From positions 1 through 24,827 of the forward strand of contig JAHIEM010000127.1 in the NCBI GenBank assembly GCA_018901625.1: a stretch of 24,827 bases of DNA, written 5' to 3'. The notes beneath the pieces were generated by a model. It made no database searches. It was not told where the DNA came from and saw nothing but the letters and a program-made list of their open reading frames with translations. Position numbers and translations under genes: made by a program. The stretch comes from Nanobdellota archaeon. GTDB taxonomy: Archaea; Nanobdellota; Nanobdellia; Pacearchaeales; GW2011-AR1. Below, in pieces: positions 8,377 through 14,900 of this stretch (positions are counted from its first letter, which is position 1; every line of letters starts with the position of its first letter).

Positions 8377-8420
8377 TTTTCTAATCGCAATTAGATACCT
8401 ATGGGAAGGAGGTCGGGGGA

Positions 8421-8436
8421 ACAAATTGTATTTTAA
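8421..8436. repeat. 16-bp inverted repeat, right of the 8137 gene
   Basis: ACAAATTGTATTTTAA is a perfect reverse complement of 8023-8038. It is preceded by a CGGGGGAAC motif (8414-8422), which in the left copy lies on the inner side as CGGGGGGAAC (8041-8050) in the same orientation. Confidence 0.55.
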
Positions 8437-8443
8437 TTGAAAC

Positions 8444-8579
8444 TAATTATGTTAGTTACTTGTTTCGAGGTGACTGACCCAAACGAGGAAACCGAGTTCA
8501 GGCTGGAAGGAACACTCCTGAAACAACGAACGAACAAAGAATATTGTGAGTGAAGAATTCACAAAAACATGCGCGGGGG
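8444..8579 (+). repeat. Structured intergenic repeat, copy B
   Basis: This is the homologue of copy A: TAATTATGTTAG at 8444-8455, CACTCCTGA at 8513-8521, GAAACAACGAA at 8520-8530 and a closing GCGCGGGGG at 8571-8579. It lacks the 71-bp hairpin insert of copy A and so acts as the empty site. Imperfect stems are visible (GAGTTC with GAACACTC; CAGG with CCTG). A third start motif, TAATTATGTTAG, is at 7467-7478 without the rest. From 8580 to 9027 I see only the ORF remnant at 8652-8840, short hairpins and the promoter of the antitoxin genes. Confidence 0.5.
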
Positions 8580-8651
8580 ACTGATGTGGAAGGTGGGCAA
8601 GCTAGTTTGAGAGATTGTGAGGGCAGGCGAAGGCGATAGAACTATTGAGAA

Positions 8652-8840
8652 CTATGAAATTCTAACACCAGCATATTGAGAAGACGTTTCTGCAGCCCTT
8701 CTGTCTCGATTTGTAATATATCTTAATGCGGCATTGTAGGCTGCTCTGGCTTGCGCAGGATTAACTTTTTCAGAAAAATGAATTCGAGATTGCATTGAGG
8801 GGTCGAGGTTTCTACCTGCTTCTGCATCTTGTCTATCAAA
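8652..8840 (-). pseudogene. Remnant or very short ORF, minus strand
   Basis: A minus-strand frame is open from 8840 to a TAG at 8652-8654. It reads with ordinary protein composition (for example SRIHFSEKVNPAQARAAYNA). The only ATG (8795) gives 47 residues, but the coding-like text continues upstream of that ATG to an in-frame TGA at 8841-8843. No TATA box lies at a suitable distance. I therefore read it as the C-terminal remnant of a lost gene. The family is not recognised, and a genuine 47-residue gene is possible. Confidence 0.35.
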
Positions 8841-8923
8841 TCAAAGATTTTCCGAAGAGCAAAAATCAATTTTCAGGGTAAGAAAATAAATAATCACACA
8901 AAATCGAAAGATTTAAATATATT

Positions 8924-8937
8924 CACTAATTATAGTG
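8924..8937. promoter_or_regulatory. Dyad upstream of the antitoxin genes
   Basis: CACTA-ATTA-TAGTG forms a 5-bp dyad about 90 bp upstream of the first ribbon-helix-helix gene. It is followed by a 9-bp stem, CCAGAAAAT (8967-8975) and ATTTTCTGG (8980-8988), with loop TACG. RHH antitoxins usually autoregulate through such dyads, so either could be an operator. This is inference from position. Confidence 0.3.
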
Positions 8938-9027
8938 TTTGTACTAAAATTAGCATAAAACAATATCCAGAAAATTACGATTTTCTGGCTCATTAAAATT
9001 TAAATCAAAAACAAACAAAATTTTAAG

Positions 9028-9183
9028 ATGGCAACATTTACTATTTCAATACCTGAATATCTAAAGAAAAAGATAGATGAATGTCCAGAGATAAACTGGG
9101 CAGAGTATTTGAAAAAGAGATTTGAATTAAGAATTAAAGAATTAAATAAATTTGAAGAGTTAAAGAACTCTGGGAAACTCTAA
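9028..9183 (+). CDS. Short ribbon-helix-helix antitoxin-like protein
   Basis: This 51-residue protein has a typical RHH layout: an N-terminal strand (MATFTISIPEYL) followed by two helices (KKKIDECPEINWAEYLKKRFELRIKELNKFEEL). The IPEYLKKKID...INWAEYLKK pattern resembles VapB-type archaeal antitoxins. A TATA-like AATTTAAAT is centred about 27 nt before the ATG. The next gene starts 1 nt after the stop and has the same N-terminal plan (LTLSVSDEFKSQL...VNWSEIAREE). The pair therefore looks like a tandem duplication, or one antitoxin whose own toxin has been lost. Confidence 0.65.
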   Translation: MATFTISIPEYLKKKIDECPEINWAEYLKKRFELRIKELNKFEELKNSGKL

Positions 9184-9184
9184 A

Positions 9185-9478
9185 ATGGCAAGTTTAACCT
9201 TATCAGTGTCTGATGAGTTTAAGAGTCAGTTGAAAGAGTTTCTATGGGTAAATTGGAGCGAAATAGCAAGAGAAGAGGCTATGAAAAAATTAATTTTTGA
9301 GAATTATATTAAAATTGGAAGTATCACTGATGAAGAAGGGGAGTTCTGTGATAAGATAAACTGGCATCCTGTTGATGAATTGCCTTTGAAAGAAGAGTTT
9401 AAGAAAGAGATGGAAAGAAGGAAAAAAGAAAAGTCTATAAAGTTGAAGTCTGTTTCTGAGATATTCAAGAGTTGTTAA
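9185..9478 (+). CDS. Ribbon-helix-helix antitoxin of a RelE-type pair
   Basis: The product is 97 residues. Residues 1-45 fit the RHH DNA-binding fold (MASLTLSVSDEFKSQLKEFLWVNWSEIAREEAM), and residues 50-97 form an acidic then Lys-rich tail that would wrap the toxin. The gene starts 1 nt after the upstream RHH gene and is followed 10 nt later by the RelE-like toxin, the usual antitoxin-toxin order. It probably neutralises the toxin and represses the operon. Which of the two RHH genes is the real partner cannot be settled from sequence, but length, tail and adjacency favour this one. Confidence 0.75.
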   Translation: MASLTLSVSDEFKSQLKEFLWVNWSEIAREEAMKKLIFENYIKIGSITDEEGEFCDKINWHPVDELPLKEEFKKEMERRKKEKSIKLKSVSEIFKSC

Positions 9479-9488
9479 AGAGGTACAA

Positions 9489-9755
9489 ATGTATAACTTA
9501 GAAATAAAGCCTTCTTGTCAGGAAGACATAAATAAATTATGCAAGAAATACCCTGTTTTAAGAGATGCTTTAGAGAAAAAGATGAACGAGATTGTAAAGA
9601 ATCCTCAGCACTATAAACCATTAAAGTACGACTTGGCGGGGGGAAGGGGAGTTCATATTATGAAAAGTTTTATTCTTAAATTTGAAATTCATGAAGATAG
9701 ACAAGCAGTGGAGTTTATTTTCTTTGGTCATCATGATGAAGCTTATAAAAGATAG
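9489..9755 (+). CDS. RelE/ParE-superfamily toxin
   Basis: The 88 residues match the RelE fold in length and order: strand (MYNLEIKPSCQEDI), two helices (NKLCKKYPVLRDALEKKMNEIVKNP), then strands GRGVHIMKSFILKFEI and AVEFIFFGHHDEAYKR, ending in the family-typical HHDEAY. Such toxins cleave ribosome-bound mRNA or, in the ParE branch, target gyrase. The basic and His residues at the C-terminus favour the mRNA interferase branch. An AGAGG sequence lies 5-10 nt before the ATG. It forms one operon with the two antitoxin genes. Confidence 0.78.
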   Translation: MYNLEIKPSCQEDINKLCKKYPVLRDALEKKMNEIVKNPQHYKPLKYDLAGGRGVHIMKSFILKFEIHEDRQAVEFIFFGHHDEAYKR

Positions 9756-9844
9756 AGGTTAAAGCTGAGGCGAATAGTTTGAGAACCTGCAGCATATTTG
9801 GGCGGGGGTGGAATTAAGTTGTTTTTTAATTGATAGTTTTTGTG

Positions 9845-9863
9845 AACTTTTTTCTAAAAAGTT
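9845..9863. terminator. Hairpin between convergent genes
   Basis: AACTTTTT (9845-9852) and AAAAAGTT (9856-9863) form an 8-bp stem with a 3-nt loop between the convergent toxin and phosphoribosyltransferase-like genes. The T-run on either strand fits bidirectional termination. The arms are the same as the ends of the hairpin element at 7929-7984, so it may also be a minimal relic of that element. Confidence 0.4.
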
Positions 9864-9877
9864 TTGTTGGGTGGGGG

Positions 9878-9891
9878 GAAGGACAAGCGCG
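9878..9891. repeat. Inverted repeat flanking the 9899-10900 gene (left arm)
   Basis: GAAGGACAAGCGCG pairs with CGCGTTTGTCCTTC at 10942-10955 (13 of 14). The two arms sit just outside the phosphoribosyltransferase-like gene, each next to a hairpin with AACTTTTT/AAAAAGTT arms. Confidence 0.45.
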
Positions 9892-9898
9892 TTTTAGT

Positions 9899-10900
9899 TT
9901 AGTGTTTCCTTTTCAGGTGGAAGTAAATCCCTCCGAAAGTTAGTCCAATTAGTATTGAGATTATTCCAATTAGGCTATTAGTTTCAGTTAGTCCGATTAC
10001 ATTTCCAGTTATTCCTGAGAAAGATAAAACAGAAAATAAAAATCCTGCAACTGAAATTATTCCTAAAGTGTCTTCGATTCCTTTTCTTTTTGCTTGTCTT
10101 TCTGCTCGAAGTTCTTCTCCTGCTTCTTTACCTATTTGCTTTAGTTCTCTAACATATTTTATTGCTCTTTTTCTTTGGGGAGAATATTTTACAATATTTC
10201 CTATTAAATACCTTGGAGGAAATCTTCTTTTAAATTTCCCTTTAGTCTTAATTTCTTCTGACTGATAAGCTTCATCTTCACTTTTTAGACGAGGTCCTTC
10301 TTTATCCCAATTTTTGCTTGTTGGTCGTCTGCTTTTCTCTGATCTATAAAAGTCTCCTGCTAAGGTGCCTTCTTGTATTCTGGAGTTTCTTACAATTGGG
10401 GCGTTCCCTTGTCTTGAACAATAGATATTGGCGTTTTCTCCTCTTTTCTTTAATGAATAATCAATAAAATTTGCAACTCTGCTCAAACTTCCTCTATTTG
10501 TTCTATTAGAGGAACTTAATAAATAAAAATCTTTCATCACGTTTTCATCTGATTCATTTAAGACACATCCCTCATCAAAGATAATTATTTTGGGATTTTT
10601 CTTTTTAATTCTCCTAGAAAAATAAGATTTGGCTTCTCTTTTCGCTCGTTTTTCATTTGTTTTAAAATCATATCTTAGCGCTTTTGGGTCAATTCTATAG
10701 AATTGTGGAGTATCTTTTCTGCCATAAGCAGATTTCCACGCCTCTTTCAAAGTCCAACCATACAACGTCCCTGCAGTTTCTGTTAAAAAAACATAGTCTG
10801 GATGAACCTCATCATGCCATTGATTCACTATTCTTTTTGCCCACTCTTTCGTTTTTTCTAAATCTTCGCCAGAAATCACTCTATTTTTCGGTTGCTGCAT
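9899..10900 (-). CDS. Membrane-anchored phosphoribosyltransferase-like protein
   Basis: The protein has 333 residues. PDYVFLTETAGTLYGWTLKEAW (about 34-55) and PKIIIFDEGCVLNESDENVM (about 103-122) look like the core strand and PRPP-binding loop of the type-I phosphoribosyltransferase fold, but the usual D-D/E dyad is replaced by DEGC, so activity is uncertain. A long basic linker (about 185-275) follows. It ends in two hydrophobic helices (about 279-296 and 310-327) joined by GITGNVIGL, placing it in the membrane with the enzyme-like domain probably inside. It stands alone on the minus strand, bracketed by 14-bp inverted repeats. Its role is unknown. Confidence 0.7.
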   Translation of the reverse strand: MQQPKNRVISGEDLEKTKEWAKRIVNQWHDEVHPDYVFLTETAGTLYGWTLKEAWKSAYGRKDTPQFYRIDPKALRYDFKTNEKRAKREAKSYFSRRIKKKNPKIIIFDEGCVLNESDENVMKDFYLLSSSNRTNRGSLSRVANFIDYSLKKRGENANIYCSRQGNAPIVRNSRIQEGTLAGDFYRSEKSRRPTSKNWDKEGPRLKSEDEAYQSEEIKTKGKFKRRFPPRYLIGNIVKYSPQRKRAIKYVRELKQIGKEAGEELRAERQAKRKGIEDTLGIISVAGFLFSVLSFSGITGNVIGLTETNSLIGIISILIGLTFGGIYFHLKRKH

Positions 10901-10941
10901 AGGTTAGGGGGGATTTACTATCTTATTAATTTATCGTTCGT

Positions 10942-10955
10942 CGCGTTTGTCCTTC
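10942..10955. repeat. Inverted repeat flanking the 9899-10900 gene (right arm)
   Basis: CGCGTTTGTCCTTC matches the reverse complement of 9878-9891 at 13 of 14 positions and lies 3 nt before the second copy of the hairpin element. Confidence 0.45.
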
Positions 10956-10957
10956 GG

Positions 10958-11012
10958 AAAAAGTTTCCATCTTTGTATCTAAAATTAATAATTAGTAAAA
11001 GCTAAACTTTTT
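10958..11012. mobile_element. Hairpin element (MITE-like), copy 2
   Basis: The ends AAAAAGTTT (10958-10966) and AAACTTTTT (11004-11012) are the same as in copy 1 (7929-7984). The interior keeps CTTTGTATCTAAAATTAATAATTAG, differing from copy 1 at only a few positions, but the inner stem has decayed. The presence of two copies with matching ends in unrelated flanks supports a small repetitive element. Confidence 0.5.
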
Positions 11013-11073
11013 GGGTTGGCGGGTCTTCGGCTCATTTGCGATTGAAAATAATCTTATTTAGTGATTTATAGAC

Positions 11074-11156
11074 AACTGCATAGCTTATAACTCATTTATT
11101 TTGCAGTTCTCTATCTGTATAACTGCGACAGAGAGTGCTATAAGTCACGCAGTTAT
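11074..11156. repeat. Alternating AACTGC/GCAGTT structure upstream of surface operon 2
   Basis: Four arms alternate: AACTGCA (11074-11080), TGCAGTT (11102-11108), ATAACTGCG (11119-11127) and CGCAGTTAT (11148-11156). They can form two adjacent hairpins (7- and 9-bp stems) or one large outer stem, because 11074-11089 also pairs with 11139-11154 around a 4-by-4 internal loop. The block lies about 120 bp upstream of the operon TATA box. From 10901 to 11314 there is no gene; the stretch holds a G-run, the hairpin element, this structure and the promoter. Confidence 0.5.
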
Positions 11157-11198
11157 CCATATATAAGGAGATGCTCTCTTGATTTTTCATTGAAGCAG

Positions 11199-11288
11199 AG
11201 TAATAAAATAAGGTATATCTTGCAGAGGGGATATTGCATTAGTATATCTTATATAAATCATTTTTTATTGCAACTTTGTTTATATACC
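11199..11288 (+). promoter_or_regulatory. Promoter and operator-like sites of surface operon 2
   Basis: AAGGTATATCTT at 11210-11221 and AGTATATCTT at 11241-11250 repeat the palindromic motif found before surface operon 1. Segment 11199-11221 matches 360-382 at 21 of 23 positions. The TATA box TTTATATACC (11279-11288) is centred about 32 nt before the ATG at 11315, giving a leaderless or nearly leaderless mRNA. Confidence 0.55.
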
Positions 11289-11314
11289 ATGTAACTGTGA
11301 AGTAATCATAAAAA

Positions 11315-11938
11315 ATGATGTCTAAGAGGGTTTGTATCTTTATTCCTGCATTCTTGATGATTGTGCTGCTTTTAGCACTAACCAGCGCTCTAACAGGCAA
11401 GATTGGAAATGCGAGAATGGTTCTATATCCTGAAGTTGGATTCTGGGGAACTAGCATTGATAAGACAATACTTGTTATAAATGACAATAGTGAAGAGGTT
11501 AGTGTTAAACTTCAGGCTTCTGAAAACTCGAGTTTTATAGAGATTACTGATAAAGAGTTCACTCTTCAGCCAGGAGAGCAGAGAGATGCTAAATTTAAAA
11601 TAAATATAAGAAAAGAGGGAGATTATGAGGGAAGAATAAATGTATTCTTTGCTCCTTTTTCTGGGAATGGGGCAGGAGTTGTTCTCTCTTCTACAATAAT
11701 TATTCACGCTTCTGGGAAGGGGAGTTCTGATGATGGAGATAATGGCGGGGGAAATACTGATTCTGAGAGTGATGTTGCTCTGAATATTGGAGAGTTTGTT
11801 TCTGATGAGAACAACAGGGGATTAGTTATTGCAAGTATTTCCACGGCAGTGCTTGCTATTATTTTGATTGTGATGCTGGTTTTGAGCAGAAAGAAAGAGA
11901 GAAAAATAAAAAAGAAAAGAGCGAATGATAGGAGTTGA
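11315..11938 (+). CDS. Small membrane-anchored beta-sandwich surface protein
   Basis: The protein has 207 residues. The signal peptide is about 1-26 (MMSKRVCIFIPAFLMIVLLLALTSA). A single Ig-like/CARDB-like beta-sandwich (about 27-130) follows, with the typical TLQPGEQRDAKFKINI strand pair. Then come a Gly/Asp/Ser linker (GKGSSDDGDNGGGNTDSES), one TM helix (about 168-192) and a very basic cytoplasmic tail (RKKERKIKKKRANDRS). Topology is therefore outside-domain, single-pass. Its stop overlaps the next start by 1 nt (TGATG), so it is co-translated with the giant surface protein and probably anchors or chaperones it. A second ATG at 11318 is an equally good start. Confidence 0.82.
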   Translation: MMSKRVCIFIPAFLMIVLLLALTSALTGKIGNARMVLYPEVGFWGTSIDKTILVINDNSEEVSVKLQASENSSFIEITDKEFTLQPGEQRDAKFKINIRKEGDYEGRINVFFAPFSGNGAGVVLSSTIIIHASGKGSSDDGDNGGGNTDSESDVALNIGEFVSDENNRGLVIASISTAVLAIILIVMLVLSRKKERKIKKKRANDRS

Positions 11939-14900
11939 TGAAAAGAATTTACTTAATTCTAGTAGCTCTGATATTCTCTTTATATATTGCCTCTGCAACA
12001 GATATAGCTCTTGTTGTTAAAACTTCTGGGAATTCTAATGTGATTTCTGCAATAGATGAGTTAAACTATACATACAAGGTTATAACTGAGTCTCAGATTT
12101 CTAGCACTAACTTCTCGCAATACGCAGTAATAATTGTCCAGGATGATTTAACTAATGAAGCTAGCCTGCCCCTATTAGCTAAGAATTCTATCTTTATTAA
12201 TAGGGATGCTGTTAGTATTGTCTGGCATGGCGCGAGTGTTTCAAAAACCCAGACAATATTCTCAAAACTAGAACAGTTAAATACCCCGTTTACTGAGGGA
12301 TTTTCCAGTATTGATTTCCAGGCATATACTTCTAATAAGGATGTTCATTATTTGAAAAAAAAGCCTTCCAGTGTCTCGAGAGTTGCGCTTACAACTGGGG
12401 GCGGGGGATTTTACGGGATTGTTGACTATTCTAATGTTAATAATTCAAGAAAAGTATTTTTTGGGTTTACTGAAATAAATTATTGGACAAGTGATACTAA
12501 AAAATTATTTAAAAACTCTCTAAAGTGGGCAAGATTAGGTGTTGATTTTGACAGAGATGGATATTATTCAGATAGTGACTGCAATGACAATAACTCGAGC
12601 TTGTGGCAGTATTTGAAAGCGTATGTTGATGCAGATAAAGATGGATTTGGGACTGGAAGTTTAGTTGATGTTTGTTCTGGAAATAGCATTCCTTCTGGAT
12701 ATTCAGTTATTTCTGGAGACTGCAATGACAATCATAACCTAGTCAATCCTGATGCTTCAGAAATTCCATATGATTATCTTGATAATGACTGCAAAAATGG
12801 GGATTTAGCTGATTTAGACCAAGATGGCTGGTGTAAGAAGAATTATCTTGTTCAGAATAAATTCTCTCAGTGCATAAACGAGCCTAGCAATTATGGAAGT
12901 GATTGTGATGAGACTAACTCAAGCATAAAACCAGGAGTCTTGGATCCGATAGATAATATTGACCAGAATTGTGTGAATGATGCGCCTGTTCTTTTATCAA
13001 ATGTTCCAGATATTATCTGGGGTGAGGATGAGAATACCAGCATTAATCTGAATAATTATTTTGCTGATCCTGAAGGAGATGTTTTAAGTTTCTCTGTTTA
13101 TAATATTTCTAATTCTAATATCAGCGCGAGTATTGTTTCAGGAATTGCAACTTTTATTCCTAAAAAAGACTGGAATGGAAACTCTCTGATTTCTTTCAAA
13201 GCTCTGGATGGAAATGGTGGGAGCAAGATAAGCAATAATGCGAGTTTAACTGTTTTGCCTGTGAATGATGCGCCTGTAATTCAAATAATCCATGATATTG
13301 ATATTATTGAGGGAAGAGAGGCAAGGATTATAGTTAATGCTAGTGATGTTGATTCTAGTGTTCTTTATTACTCAATAAATGATACTAGATTTGTACAGAA
13401 TGGAAGTACATTTACCTGGCAGACCTCTATTGGAAATAATGGGAAGTATTATGTTAGTGTTTCTGTTTCAGATTCAGTTTTAAGTGATTCTAAACCAGTA
13501 AGGATTGATGTTCTGAAGAAACTTGTGATAAATGAGTTTTTACCTAACCCTCTCTCGGGGAGTGAGTGGGTAGAGATATACAATCCGAGAAATTCTAGTT
13601 TTGATTTAACTGGGTGTTATCTAGAAGATTTGAGTATGAATCACATTCAGCTTCAGGGGGTGGTTGCTTCAAATGGATTCGTAGTCAAGGAGATGACTAA
13701 TATTTTAGATGATAGTGGAGACTTGATTAAACTTAAATGTGAGAGTCTTATTGATTCTGTAGAATACAGGGCTGGAAATGTTGATGTTCCGGGAGTGGAT
13801 GAATCTGCTGGGAGAATTTTAGATGGGGAGGATAGTGATGCTGTTTCAGACTGGAAGGTATTCAAGAATCCTACAAAAGGAATCTCTAATCTGGCTGATG
13901 TTATCTTGCCTGTTGTAAGCCTGATTTTGCCTGTGAATAACTCTGTAATTAATTCCAGCTATGTTTTGTTTAATTATACTGCTTCTGATAACAAAGCCAC
14001 TAGCCTGAACTGCAGTTTTTATTCAAACTTGAATGGGAGTTTCGCAAGACTTGTTTCAGACAATCTTGGCAATGGAAGCATGGGGAATTTTAATGCTAAT
14101 AATGTTGAAAATGGAAACTATTTATGGCAGGTAAGGTGTTCTGATGGGAGAAATGAAGCAGGTTCTGAAGTGAGAAATTTTGTAATTAATTCGCCTAAAT
14201 CTCCTGTTATTCAAAAAATTGAGAATATAACTGTGAATGAGACTCAGGAAGTGAGAATTGTTGTAAATGCTTCTGATTCTAATGGGGATAGTTTAGTTTA
14301 TTCAATAAATGATATTAGATTTACACAGAATGATAATGTTTTTACATGGATTACTAGTCATAGTGATTCTGGAGATTATTATGTTTTAGTGAGTGTTTCT
14401 GATTCAATTTTAACTAGTTCGCAGAGTGTCAGGATTATTGTTAATAACCTGGACAGAGCGCCTGTTATGAGTGAGATTGGGTCTGTAAGTATTTTTGAGG
14501 ATTCTAATTACACTCTTGAGTTAAATGCCAGTGATCCTGATAGTGATAGTTTAGTATTTAGTGTCAAGAATCAGAGTGCAAGTAAAGTTGGATGTATTGT
14601 AAATGGAACTTCACTTTTATTAGTGCCTGCAAAAGATTTTAATGGAAATTCTTCTTGTGTAATTGAGGTTTCTGATTCAATTTTAAGTGATTTTAAGACA
14701 GTTTTAATTCAGGTAATTGGAGTGAATGATGCGCCTGTTATAAACTCTGTGAATAATGTTAGTATTGAGGGAACTCAGGAAGCGAGGATTATAGTTAGTG
14801 CGAGTGATGTTGATTCTAGTGTTCTTTATTATTCAATAAATGATACTAGATTTACACAGAATGATAATGTTTTTACATGGATTACTAGTTATAGTGACTC

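Noticed and set aside
7850..8579. Integron attC sites
   Set aside because: GTTAGGT in copy A fits the GTTRRRY core, but copy B reads GTTAGTT, no paired RYYYAAC box was found at the expected place, and there is no IntI in the window.
11935..11937. TTG start for the giant surface protein
   Set aside because: The adjacent ATG at 11938 overlaps the preceding stop in the common TGATG coupling and gives the same signal peptide.
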